Assembly: GCF_015163655.1 (NCBI RefSeq)
Contig: NZ_JADEUF010000026.1
Location: 1 to 39,744, forward strand
Length of the DNA: 39,744 nt
Source: Xenorhabdus griffiniae
GTDB lineage: Bacteria; Pseudomonadota; Gammaproteobacteria; Enterobacterales; Enterobacteriaceae
Direction of reading: 5' to 3'
In this document: positions 26,225-35,017 of the stretch, piece after piece
Numbering within the stretch: the stretch's first letter is position 1
Layout: each line of letters opens with the position of its first letter
Notes under the pieces: generated by a model
Database searches by the model: none
Seen by the model: the letters and a program-made list of their open reading frames with translations, nothing else
What the model was told of the DNA's origin: nothing
Position numbers and translations under genes: made by a program

Positions 26225-26797
26225 TTATTTATCTCCTGTCACACAACTCAAGTTACATTCTTTAATGAGACTTAAGCCATTGTTAGTGACCTTTACGCAT
26301 AGACGTAATTCTTCAGAAGGAGTGCGCCAAAATTCGTAAAAAGAGGGCTTTTCAGGTACAGGAACGGGAAATGAAATGCGCCATTTCTTGCCGTTCAAGT
26401 TTTTATACTCAGCGATGAGGCCGATGTAGTTAGCTTCCGGTTGGTTTTTTTCCAACAGGCAATGCGTAGATTGGGAAGGGAGTATAAACAATGGATCTTT
26501 ATTAACCAGTTTATCGCCTAACGTATTCTGCGCTTTATTTTGCAGGGAAAAAAAATCGGCAGACATAAACTTTTCATTCGATTTTAGTAAAAAGACATCG
26601 ATTTTCACGGGAGCGGAATCATTTACATTAGATTCTGTATTGAAAATGAGTTTATAGGGCGGCAAATTTGCTTTTGATGAACAACCCGTTATGACTATCA
26701 ATGCTGTAGTTATCGATATGATAAGTCCTCTTTCTGCCATCTTTTTACTGAGTGAAAGAGACATTGTCATCATGTTTGTTAAAGCATATTGAGGCAT
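26225..26797 (-). CDS. tssJ: T6SS outer-membrane lipoprotein TssJ
   Basis: 190 aa from the first ATG, with a lipoprotein signal GLIISITTALIVITGC and Cys39 as lipidation site. The 20-odd residues before the hydrophobic stretch are unusually long, so the ATG at 26740 (MAERGLIISI) is a reasonable alternative; no candidate has a convincing RBS. The mature part fits the TssJ/VasD transthyretin-like fold: PVKIDVFLLKSNEKFMSADFF, then DPLFILPSQS, IGLIAEYKNL and KWRISFPVP. TssJ anchors the TssM C-terminus at the outer membrane. Confidence 0.9.
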   Translation of the reverse strand: MPQYALTNMMTMSLSLSKKMAERGLIISITTALIVITGCSSKANLPPYKLIFNTESNVNDSAPVKIDVFLLKSNEKFMSADFFSLQNKAQNTLGDKLVNKDPLFILPSQSTHCLLEKNQPEANYIGLIAEYKNLNGKKWRISFPVPVPEKPSFYEFWRTPSEELRLCVKVTNNGLSLIKECNLSCVTGDK

Positions 26798-26822
26798 AAT
26801 GCACTGTTAATAAATAAAAAAG

Positions 26823-27215
26823 TCAAGCAGCCGTGATAAGAACTTTAGTTTGGCTGGGTACAAGGCGTGAACCCATGGCATTGGTCGAATTTTGCATAGT
26901 CGAACTGGAAAGTCGGGTTGCCGGAGAGCCTTTGATCAAGACGGAATTGGCCCCCATAACATGGCGGGCGCTACCCATCACGGTGCCGGAAGCTACACCA
27001 CCATTAACGCCGGAGTTATCTCCTGTCGTCATGGGTATGGTTGTTGTCAAATTATGGGCTGGACAACCCATAAATAAGATATTGGTGGCATTGCTTATAC
27101 CGGTAGTGCCTTGTGCCATATTGGGATAAGGCACAGGTACAGGTGTAAACATTGGCGTCAGGCAGACATCAGGAACGGCTATATCCATTCCACCACTTTG
27201 TGTGTTAGCAAACAT
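26823..27215 (-). CDS. PAAR-like tip protein (DUF4150)
   Basis: 130 aa, a stand-alone PAAR-like domain. It has DIAVPDVCLTPMFTPVPVPYPNMA, FMGCPAHNLTTTIPMTTGDN and SGTVMGSARHVMGANSVLIKGSPATRLSS, the DUF4150 pattern of a small beta-cone with Cys/His residues able to bind metal. PAAR proteins sharpen the VgrG spike and often carry effector domains; none is fused here. The ribosome-binding site AAGGA overlaps the stop codon of the DUF3540 gene, so expression is coupled to it. Confidence 0.9.
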   Translation of the reverse strand: MFANTQSGGMDIAVPDVCLTPMFTPVPVPYPNMAQGTTGISNATNILFMGCPAHNLTTTIPMTTGDNSGVNGGVASGTVMGSARHVMGANSVLIKGSPATRLSSSTMQNSTNAMGSRLVPSQTKVLITAA

Positions 27216-27225
27216 AGTTTTATCC

Positions 27226-27846
27226 TTAGCCGATATGAATTTGTTCAGCGTCGATTTTGGTTATGGCTTTTGCCGAGACAATAGCCTGCTGAGCATGTAA
27301 GCGGGCATAATTTTCAGCCTGCATATCTAATTGACCTGCACGAACCTGCTCTGTTTGGGTGGTATGACGAAATAGACGATGACTCAGTTGTGTAACTGTT
27401 TTCCAAAGAGATTCGAACTGATTACCAACCAGACGAGTGATTGAGATCCATGCCGACAGGGATTCCCCGCTATATTGCATTTCATTGATATGACAGTTGC
27501 CATTATTGGCGGTGATAGCGAATCCGTTGCTGTGCATGCTTAGGTTCCCTTGCGCGGTGATGGTAAGATCACCTGGGACGCTGATTTCAGCAATGTGCTG
27601 TTGTTCCGCCCGTTCCAATATGGCTAATATCCAGAGTTGGTTGTTGGTTTTCGTCATTAACACCATATCCCCCATGCTGGGTATCAATAAACAACTGGCG
27701 GCTTGTCGGCAATGCCAGCCACGGTTGTTATGGCTTTCCACCATAAAACTGCCATCTGGAAGAACGTTAACAATCTGGCCGGTAATCTGCTGTAATGGCT
27801 CAGTATTAAGAGTGAATGAAGAAAGTGCATAAGCGGATTTCGTCAT
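27226..27846 (-). CDS. DUF3540 protein of the T6SS tip module
   Basis: 206 aa. The N-terminal half is beta-rich (GQIVNVLPDGSFMVES, SCLLIPSMGDMVLMTK, QLWILAILER), resembling an OB-like fold. The centre, SVPGDLTITAQGNLSMHSNGFAITANNG, resembles the beta-helical repeats of VgrG tails. The C-terminal part is helical and Gln/Ala-rich (LDMQAENYARLHAQQAIVSAKAITKIDAEQIHIG). The family DUF3540 occurs beside DUF2169, DUF4150 and pentapeptide genes in T6SS clusters. Its biochemical role is not established to my knowledge. ATGA overlap with the upstream pentapeptide gene indicates translational coupling. Confidence 0.82.
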   Translation of the reverse strand: MTKSAYALSSFTLNTEPLQQITGQIVNVLPDGSFMVESHNNRGWHCRQAASCLLIPSMGDMVLMTKTNNQLWILAILERAEQQHIAEISVPGDLTITAQGNLSMHSNGFAITANNGNCHINEMQYSGESLSAWISITRLVGNQFESLWKTVTQLSHRLFRHTTQTEQVRAGQLDMQAENYARLHAQQAIVSAKAITKIDAEQIHIG

Positions 27847-28928
27847 TTTGATTCTCCTGATGAAAGCTTGTTATGTCGTATATTCCACTCTTCAGCGGCA
27901 AATAGTTCAGGATCATTTTCCAGAATACCTTGACGGTCAGAAAATAGAGTTCCAATTTGTTGAGCACGATGAAAAAGTGTTCTCATAAATTGAGCAGTGC
28001 GAAAATCACTATTGTTGACGTTTGCATAGGAAAAATCGGTGTAACGCATATTACAGCCTGTAAATTGTGCGTTCATTGCCTGTACTTTGTGCATAACCGC
28101 CAATGCCAGGTTACTATGCCGAAAATCGGCAAATTCAAGGGATGCTTGAATAAAAAGGGCTTGTTCAAATAGGCTATTTTGGCAACGGGCTTGGGTTAAA
28201 TCAGCTTCAGTAAATAATGCCTGGGTTGCATTGACATTTGATAGTAAGGCGTCTTTTAAAATGGCACCTTTGAAATTGCAATTAGTCAGTATGGCGTGAT
28301 TAAAATTGACGGATTCAAGCTGACTATCCATAAATTGGCACATTTTAAAGATTTGTTTATGGAAATTTTGCTTACGCAGATCGCATTCGAAAAAAACGGT
28401 TTTATTAAATTCACTGGCAGAAAAATGGCTTGTTCGTAAATCCTGCCGAAAATAAGTGACCAAAAAAAAGTGACCGTGGCTAAACCTTGTTTGATCCATT
28501 GATGATGCAAAAAATATGATTCGTTCGAAGTCACTGTGGCTGAAATCAGCATGTTGCAGTGAACAAGATGCAAACTGGTTATTTTTCTGTTTTGTCGTTG
28601 TAAATTGGGTTTTTTCTAAAACAGATTTATGGAATACATTGCCGGTTAATGTGCTGTTATTAAAGACCGCGAGCTTCAGATTACACTGTTCAAACGTGCT
28701 TTGCTCAAGTACAGCCGAGTCAAAAATAGCGCCTTGTGCCTGACACTCGGTAAAATTCGTTTCTTTTATTAAAGTTCGAGAAAAATCAGCACCTGAAAAA
28801 TCGACTTCTTTAAAAATGCCGCCAGATAAGTCACGTCCAGTCAGGGAAATATTCTGCAAACTGATTTTTTCAATAACCTCACCTTGCTTGATTTTGTCTA
28901 CTAATTCATCGGCTGTCAGTGAACTCAT
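27843..28928 (-). CDS. Pentapeptide-repeat protein of the T6SS tip module
   Basis: 361 aa, almost wholly pentapeptide repeats after a short N-terminal helix (MSSLTADELVDKIKQGEVIE). The A(D/N)LxX-type pattern runs from about residue 28 (LTGRDLSGGIFKEVDFSGADF) to about 335 (MRYTDFSYANVNNSDFRTAQFM), with many phenylalanine-centred repeats (F at every fifth position). The expected fold is a quadrilateral right-handed beta-helix. It overlaps both neighbours by 4 bases (ATGA) and so forms one translational unit with the DUF2169 and DUF3540 genes. Function unknown; structural tip component, adaptor or cargo are all possible. Confidence 0.85.
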   Translation of the reverse strand: MSSLTADELVDKIKQGEVIEKISLQNISLTGRDLSGGIFKEVDFSGADFSRTLIKETNFTECQAQGAIFDSAVLEQSTFEQCNLKLAVFNNSTLTGNVFHKSVLEKTQFTTTKQKNNQFASCSLQHADFSHSDFERIIFFASSMDQTRFSHGHFFLVTYFRQDLRTSHFSASEFNKTVFFECDLRKQNFHKQIFKMCQFMDSQLESVNFNHAILTNCNFKGAILKDALLSNVNATQALFTEADLTQARCQNSLFEQALFIQASLEFADFRHSNLALAVMHKVQAMNAQFTGCNMRYTDFSYANVNNSDFRTAQFMRTLFHRAQQIGTLFSDRQGILENDPELFAAEEWNIRHNKLSSGESK

Positions 28929-31510
28929 ATCACATCCTTATCCCGTTTGGGCAAGGTCTTGGTGCGCTTAATATAAGCATCTGTAATTGAGGTTGAATCG
29001 CTGATAATTGATTGGGACATATCAGTGCGGAATAGGTTGGCACCCTGTAAGTCGGCATTATTGAAGTTGCATTTCTGCATAAATGCGCTCATCAGGTTAG
29101 CGTTATTCAGTAAGGCACCCCGGAAATCTGTCCTAATAAACAGGCATTTTTCGGCATTAAGGTACTGCATATCAACTGACTGGCAGTTGGATTCACTGAG
29201 ATCGGTATTACTCAAGGTTGTGGCATAGAATTTCGCCCCGACTAACGGCAATTGGCGCAAATTACATTCTGTCAATGTTGCATGGCTGAAATCGGCTTGA
29301 TTAAGCTCACTGTCCATGGCAAATGCGCAGGTCAACAATTTGGCTGACTGAAACCGGATACCGTTTGCTTTAGTTTCCACCCATGAACAACTTTCCAGTT
29401 TTGCGTAATCAAAAATTGCTTGTGTTAGCGTGCACTTAATAAACGAAACTTTATTCAGGTTTGTGTGATTGAAGCTAAGAGCAGGAAGTTCAAGCCCTAT
29501 AAATGTACAGTTTTTCCACTGTGAATATTGGAATTGGCAATGCGTAATAAATATTTTTTGCAGAAATAGCCCTGTAAACAGGGTATGGTCAAAGTGACAA
29601 TGGTCAAATCGCGTTTCTTGCAGCTGGGTTTTAGTGAAACTTGCAGAAGAAAAGTCACTCTGTTCACATTTAGCCAGCGACAGGCTGGCATGATCTAATT
29701 TGGCGCCACGTAATGAGGCGTTGCAAATTTCAGTCCTCGCCAGCATAGCTTCGTTGAAATTTGCTTCGTCCAACTGACAATGGTTTAAACATGCGCTTTC
29801 CAATAAAGTGCGAGTGAAATTAGCTCCCCGTAGATCCATGCCTGACAAATCCGCGCCAGTAAAATCCATGCCAGTGAAATTTCCCCCTTGCAGCATGATT
29901 TTTTGTACTCTTTTACGAATGATCTGTGACAGGCTACCTGTTAAGCGCAGGGCAGGGCTTTGTGCCTGTACTGAAGACAGATACATTGAGTGTAGTGTTT
30001 GCTCGATTTGTGCCAGCTCTTTATCATTGAAGTCTAATGGGTGCTTTTGTAACATATCCCGCATCTGATGCAGATTTTCTGGCCCCTTGGGTTCTGACTT
30101 TGCCGTTATTTTTTCAATATCAATGCCGTGTTCTTTGGCTAAAGCCATTGCTTTTTCTTTCTGTAATTCAGCCTCAGCCTTTTTTTCGGTGGTATATTGT
30201 TCGATTTTTTCCATGAACTCTGGTAACTCAGCCAGTTTTGGAGCAGGAGGGGGAGGTTCTGTATCAACAGGCAGTATCGTATTGATATCGTAGCCATATT
30301 CAGACAAGCGTTCTTGTTGCTGTTCACGCAGGCGTTTTTCACGATTTTGCAAGTTTTGTCGCAATGGTGAACTATTTTCTGGTTGTTCTGTATCTAGCCA
30401 CGGGCCAATCATCTCTTCGGCGATAAGATCTTTTTCCCGAAAAGCGTATAGGGCGCCTTTTTCTTTATCCAATCGTTGTTCAAGGACATGCAGGTAATGT
30501 TCCGGCGGACGAGGATTATCGCTTAATTCTAATGCCGATATCATTTGCAAGACATCCCTGGCATCATCTTCATTAATTTGTGCGCTGCCATGCCAAACCA
30601 GAACCATTTTTTCCAGGTGAGGAAAGAACCATACCGTTGTGTTGCGCATGACGACTTCTTCAAAAATCTCCTCATCAAGACGCAACCGTTTGATAAAACA
30701 ACGTGCGTTCCATGCAGGCAGAATGCCTTCCTGAACAGGTTGTTCTGGATGCATATTCCAAATGCGCCACGCCGCTTTCTCTGGCAGTGTGGTGTTTTCT
30801 TCCCACCATTGATCTTCGGGGGCAGCATTAAATATCCGCCAGTCAATGTCATTGGCAAAACCGGGGAATTCATTTTCCAGCCAGGCTTTGTCGTATTTTT
30901 TTCCAATACGGGTAAAACGACGCGGCCATACAAAATCTAAAGGGCAAAAGCTGGCCGGAATGGGAATTTCCTGTTGTGATGCCAATTGCCGTTGTGATGT
31001 TAAGCGATGGTGCAGGGCTTCAATATTGGGCAGACGATGAATTTTCAGCTTATTATCCCGTTCTTCTGGGGTGAAACCAATTCCGTATGGGTTTTCTTCA
31101 CAGCCCTCCCCCCCAAACGCTCGACTCCAGTCTAATCGCATTTGTGTAAAGGGTTGGGGTTTTGAAGGAGAATCATCAATCCAATAGCGATCACCAAACG
31201 CAACTAATGTCTTGTCCAACTGCCCAATCTGAATACGTGCAGCACAGGTGGTTTTATCAGCTTGGTGGTGGGTATAGGCATATCCTGTCGCCAAAAATTC
31301 AGCACACGACTTCGGCATAGCGAGATCGATAACACCATTACAGGTTTGCAACTCATTTTCTGCAAGTTGCCAAAGTTCTATTTCCGGGCGTAAGCGTGGG
31401 CTCGCTCCCATATCTGCCAGTGCCATAATGGAAATTCCGAGGTAGTTGTTTTGTAACCAACGATAAGGCCGATAAAGTACACTCAGGCGCAACGGTTTGA
31501 TGATTTTCAT
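28925..31510 (-). CDS. DUF2169 adaptor fused to pentapeptide repeats
   Basis: 861 aa in three parts. Residues 1-330 are a DUF2169 domain (KPLRLSVLYRPYRW, GVIDLAMPKSCAEFLATGYAY, QMRLDWSRAFGGEG, CPLDFVWPRRF, TVWFFPHLEKMVLVWHG). Residues 350-500 are a charged, Pro-interrupted helical or coiled-coil linker (EKKAEAELQKEKAMALAKEHG). Residues about 541-845 are pentapeptide repeats (GGNFTGMDFTGADLSGMDL onward). DUF2169 proteins are described as T6SS adaptors that load PAAR-linked effectors onto VgrG, for example in Agrobacterium. The fusion places that adaptor on a beta-helical tail homologous in style to the next gene. It follows vgrG by 56 bases. Confidence 0.87.
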   Translation of the reverse strand: MKIIKPLRLSVLYRPYRWLQNNYLGISIMALADMGASPRLRPEIELWQLAENELQTCNGVIDLAMPKSCAEFLATGYAYTHHQADKTTCAARIQIGQLDKTLVAFGDRYWIDDSPSKPQPFTQMRLDWSRAFGGEGCEENPYGIGFTPEERDNKLKIHRLPNIEALHHRLTSQRQLASQQEIPIPASFCPLDFVWPRRFTRIGKKYDKAWLENEFPGFANDIDWRIFNAAPEDQWWEENTTLPEKAAWRIWNMHPEQPVQEGILPAWNARCFIKRLRLDEEIFEEVVMRNTTVWFFPHLEKMVLVWHGSAQINEDDARDVLQMISALELSDNPRPPEHYLHVLEQRLDKEKGALYAFREKDLIAEEMIGPWLDTEQPENSSPLRQNLQNREKRLREQQQERLSEYGYDINTILPVDTEPPPPAPKLAELPEFMEKIEQYTTEKKAEAELQKEKAMALAKEHGIDIEKITAKSEPKGPENLHQMRDMLQKHPLDFNDKELAQIEQTLHSMYLSSVQAQSPALRLTGSLSQIIRKRVQKIMLQGGNFTGMDFTGADLSGMDLRGANFTRTLLESACLNHCQLDEANFNEAMLARTEICNASLRGAKLDHASLSLAKCEQSDFSSASFTKTQLQETRFDHCHFDHTLFTGLFLQKIFITHCQFQYSQWKNCTFIGLELPALSFNHTNLNKVSFIKCTLTQAIFDYAKLESCSWVETKANGIRFQSAKLLTCAFAMDSELNQADFSHATLTECNLRQLPLVGAKFYATTLSNTDLSESNCQSVDMQYLNAEKCLFIRTDFRGALLNNANLMSAFMQKCNFNNADLQGANLFRTDMSQSIISDSTSITDAYIKRTKTLPKRDKDVI

Positions 31511-31566
31511 AACAACCCTGGAGGTATTGGCAATTATTCATGGGGATAGTTATTAGAAGATAGTCA

Positions 31567-33798
31567 TTAGTTGAGGATATGTAAGCTGCTATTTGAAATA
31601 TTGGCGCTTGAATTCTCAATTGAAACCTCTGACTCCTCCAATGTTATCTCCGCTGTTTGTATACCAACTTCTGTTTGTTTTTTGGATATCCCTGTCTTAC
31701 TGATGCTACAGCCAGTAAATGATATGTCTAGACCTTTTACATTCAGCGACTCTGCACCGGCACTGTATGACTGCTCGGTAGCATTGAATGTTATTACGGC
31801 CGCACTCATTGAGAAATGTGTTGTGGTTATAGAAGCATATTTCGTTGTAATAATAGATTGCGGACAATCTATTATTACATTGGTATCGCTTTTTATCGTA
31901 ATGAGGTTGGGGCTTGAGATTGCCGTCACTCCTGTAATGTTCTGCACCCAATTCCCCTCAATTTTTGCGTTTAAATTCCCATTAAGTGTGTAAGTATCAC
32001 CACCATTAATCTCGGTTTTTCGTCCATTTTTGATGGTTTCTTGCTGACCATTGTTGATCGTTAATGTATCTTTGCCTTGAATGGTTGTTTCATGGTTTGC
32101 CTTATAGGTAAAGTTAGCATTTCCAGTCACAGTATCTTTTTGCTGTTTTTTTATTTCAGTCGTACGGTTTCCATCAATAGTGACATTTTTATCTTTTTCT
32201 ACCGAGATATTCATGTTCCTTTCTGCATGTAGATCAAATAATTCCTTATCCGGTTCATCATCTAAAAAGAGATAATTTGCCTGATCATGCTTACCTCCCT
32301 TGGTATTCGACATAATACCAACACGAGTTTCATGTTTAGGTAGTTCCCATGGAGGCATATTCTCATTGTTATAAGTGCTGCCAATCACTAAAGGTTTATC
32401 AGGATCACCATTGACGAAACTGATAACCACTTCTTCGCCCACACGAGGGACACATATATTGCCATAACGCCAGCCAGCCCAATGGCTCGCAACACGTACC
32501 CAGCAAGAGCGGGTATCATCTTTTTTGCGATCCTTATCCCAACGGAATTTCACTTTTATACGGCCGTATTTGTCAGTCCATATTTGTTTATCTTTGGGGC
32601 CGGTAACAACAGCAGTTTCAAGACCGGTCACTTTTGGCCACGGTGTCACTGCCAGCGGTTTCCAATGAGTGTTGGCAGGAATTGCTTCAAATTGAATCGT
32701 GTTTTTGTTTTTATCTGCGTCTGAATTAAACAGGTCGCCAGTGAGTGTATTAAAGATATCATCAACAACGATATCAAAAACATCGTCAGAAGAACTGGCT
32801 ATGTAAGGTTTTTCATAAAGAAAGTAGTGTGCGCCTATAATTAAATAGTCACCATGATCATCGCCTTTGATGTCATTGGGGAGTGATAGTGTGAAAGTAC
32901 TTCCCGGAGCGATTCCCAGCACATTGCCTTTGCTATTAACCAGTTCACTTTTTGCTTCGGCAGCTTGCTGGCGAACTCGGGCATAAAATTGCCCTTGTTC
33001 ATTTTCTACATAGCGTCCGGGCCAAATGAATATTTCTGTGTTATCAATAGAGCTGATTGGGGTCTGAGTAGCGGTATATAACTCAGCCCGTGGTTTACGG
33101 AAATCGTAGTCATCAAGGCTGTATGTATTTGGTATAGTGATACTGTAAACATTCCAATTGTAGATATATTCTTTGATGTGTGCTCTTGGTGAATCACCCT
33201 TGTTGATATAGTAAATATTTTCATATCCAGGCATTGGCTCATGTGATTGAGGCGCATCAACCAGGATCATAGTATGGTTTCCCATTTCATGTTTGAAATA
33301 ATAGTAAATTCCTTCATGTTCCATCAGGCGATGGATAAAATCAAAATCAGTTTCATTATGCTTGACGCAATATTCCCATGTGCGATATTTTTCAATAAGC
33401 TGATTTTCAAATAGAATGTTAGCCTTATTAAGAACTTCGGCGATAATATCGGGTACAGTATTATCTTGCCATATACTATAACCAAGATTTTGTTTTAATT
33501 CCCATAACTTAGGTTTGACAGTGGCCGTATATAAATAAAGCCTGTCATCATACTTATAGAATGGGGCATAGGATATCTTTTCTATATAACCACTTAGATA
33601 TCTTGTTTGTGCTGTTTTATTCTTTATTTCTACCGTTAATATCGTCTTATGCAGCGCTATTGGGTCTGATAACCTCTTTTCGCTCAATAATTCAATCTCA
33701 AACTGATAGGCTTCAGATAGTCTTTCTATCCCTCTAAGGGATTTGAAATATAACGTATTATCAGATAATGAGGTATGTGCGATAAACTGTCTTTCCAT
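31567..33798 (-). CDS. vgrG: T6SS spike protein VgrG/TssI
   Basis: 743 aa. The gp27-like base (residues 1-370) has LSDNTLYFKSLRGIERLSE, YCVKHNETDFDFIHRLMEHEGIYYYF and GDHGDYLIIGAHY. The gp5-like OB region (about 385-480) has DKYGRIKVKFRWD, CWVRVASHWAGWRYGN and PRVGEEVVISFVNGDPDKPLVIG. The spike follows with short valine/threonine-rich repeats (KNVTIDGNRTTEI, KDTLTINNG, GRKTEINGG). The last 130 residues are a Ser/Ile-rich beta-repeat tail without a recognisable enzyme fold. As first gene it heads the cluster; AAGGATATCCTT precedes the ATG. The promoter should lie in the 1.36-kb gap upstream. Confidence 0.95.
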   Translation of the reverse strand: MERQFIAHTSLSDNTLYFKSLRGIERLSEAYQFEIELLSEKRLSDPIALHKTILTVEIKNKTAQTRYLSGYIEKISYAPFYKYDDRLYLYTATVKPKLWELKQNLGYSIWQDNTVPDIIAEVLNKANILFENQLIEKYRTWEYCVKHNETDFDFIHRLMEHEGIYYYFKHEMGNHTMILVDAPQSHEPMPGYENIYYINKGDSPRAHIKEYIYNWNVYSITIPNTYSLDDYDFRKPRAELYTATQTPISSIDNTEIFIWPGRYVENEQGQFYARVRQQAAEAKSELVNSKGNVLGIAPGSTFTLSLPNDIKGDDHGDYLIIGAHYFLYEKPYIASSSDDVFDIVVDDIFNTLTGDLFNSDADKNKNTIQFEAIPANTHWKPLAVTPWPKVTGLETAVVTGPKDKQIWTDKYGRIKVKFRWDKDRKKDDTRSCWVRVASHWAGWRYGNICVPRVGEEVVISFVNGDPDKPLVIGSTYNNENMPPWELPKHETRVGIMSNTKGGKHDQANYLFLDDEPDKELFDLHAERNMNISVEKDKNVTIDGNRTTEIKKQQKDTVTGNANFTYKANHETTIQGKDTLTINNGQQETIKNGRKTEINGGDTYTLNGNLNAKIEGNWVQNITGVTAISSPNLITIKSDTNVIIDCPQSIITTKYASITTTHFSMSAAVITFNATEQSYSAGAESLNVKGLDISFTGCSISKTGISKKQTEVGIQTAEITLEESEVSIENSSANISNSSLHILN

Positions 33799-34016
33799 AA
33801 GGATATCCTTGCTTTACTTAAAGCTACCGCATATTCCTTGCAGGGCTAAGGAACATACAGAAATGGGAATGTAGGGCGATAGTTTCTCTGATCTATGAGT
33901 TAAGCATAATGTTTAGTATTTGCAATCTACAGGTGCTATCTCGTTTATGAAATATATAGTTTTGTTTTTAGTTTAATTTGGTTGTTAGGTGTTTTTTTAT
34001 ATGTGTTTATTAAGTA

Positions 34017-34164
34017 AAGGGTTTTAATAAACACAAGGTCGTTTTTCGTTATAATTAACGTTAATCTTACAATTAAGAGAAAACTTCACCAATACCGCTC
34101 AGAAGCCGCAGTAGAGATAGTATGTGAAATGATTCAGCCGCAGAAGCCAGATAATGACAGATAG
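34017..34164 (+). pseudogene. Possible remnant of an unidentified coding region
   Basis: An open stretch without a start codon whose end reads HQYRSEAAVEIVCEM and then a short Gln/Pro/Asp tail before TAG at 34162. It looks more protein-like than its AT-rich surroundings, but I recognise no family. It could be chance. Confidence 0.2.
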
Positions 34165-34197
34165 CGGAGAATACAATGACAGGAATGCATCCGTGTT

Positions 34198-34302
34198 TAT
34201 ACCAATCTAACTTCAGGTTGCCGCTGGCAAATCAATGTGATTTTTTATATCTCCCCGCTACGCGGGAAGATATAAGACGCATCTTGAAAGGAGATTGGTA
34301 TA
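34198..34302. repeat. Dispersed palindromic element, copy D (symmetric, divergent)
   Basis: 105 bp with TATACCAATCT at the left end and its perfect inverse AGATTGGTATA at the right. The core TATATCTCCCCGC pairs with GCGGGAAGATATA allowing one mismatch. Unlike copies A, B and C, both ends are of the TATACCAATCT type. Confidence 0.8.
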
Positions 34303-34475
34303 TAGAAAATTAGTCCATAAAAAATTTTTAATTATACTTTGCAGATATTAAATGAATTATATACAAGTTTAATTAATTAAATTCTGGTTTATTTATTTTT
34401 TAATTTATAATCAAAGGTTATAAAAACAAAAATATAAAATATTAATTTATTTAATTATATGATTCACATAATAAC

Positions 34476-34770
34476 TAAACCAATCTAACTTCAAGATGCG
34501 TGTGATTTCTCCCCGCAAAGCGGGGGAGAAATCAGGCTTCATACAGTGTTGTAAATTGCAACTTGAAGTTTAATGCGTATAACTTCAAGATGCGTGTGAT
34601 TTCTCCCCGCAAAGCGGGGAAGAAATCAGGCTTCATACAGTGTTGTAAATTGCAACTTGAAGTTTAATGCGTATAACTTCAAGATGAGTGTGATTTCTTC
34701 CCGCGAAGCGGGGAGAAATCAGGTTTCATATTGTGTTGTAAATTGCAACTTGAAGTTTAATGCGTATATA
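34476..34770 (+). repeat. Three tandem copies (E1-E3) of the palindromic element, 94-bp period
   Basis: AACTTCAAGATG recurs at 34487, 34581 and 34675, exactly 94 bases apart. Each unit has a CCCCGC/GCGGGG hairpin and ends in TTTAATGCGTATA, which fuses with the next unit's start. Only E1 keeps the outer left end (TAAACCAATCT). E1 and E2 are almost identical; E3 differs at several sites. Confidence 0.92.
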
Positions 34771-34915
34771 CTTTCAAAAGTGCTTGCATTTATATAATAA
34801 ATTCACTCATGAAAGCCCTCTGAGTAGTCATCTTAAAAATGTCTTCTTTCAGGAGAAATTCATCTCTGAAAGTTGCGGTTCTAAAAGTCATTTCTCTGTC
34901 AAATAATGTGTTTGA

Positions 34916-35017
34916 TTAATAGACAAGGCGGGATTTCGCTTTGCCTTTGATTTAATCAAAGATAAGTTGGCTGCGGAATCCCCTGATCAAGTGGCTCTTC
35001 AACGTTTAGCTGCCTGA
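34916..35017 (+). pseudogene. Possible gene-end remnant upstream of murJ
   Basis: A 33-codon open stretch with no start codon ends at TGA (35015-35017). It reads KAGFRFAFDLIKDKL and then AAESPDQVALQRLAA, a composition and codon use typical of a real C-terminus. I do not recognise the family. It could be what is left of a gene lost between rimJ and murJ, or of a mobile element. Confidence 0.25.

Noticed and set aside
33917-33940. Sigma-54-like promoter for vgrG on the minus strand (AGCAC ... TTGC)
   Set aside because: The distance between the two conserved dinucleotides is 12 bases instead of 10, and the first is AG instead of GG.
34476-34770. Regular 94-base repeats resembling a CRISPR array
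   Set aside because: The whole period is repeated with no unique spacers, and the units match dispersed copies elsewhere in the window.
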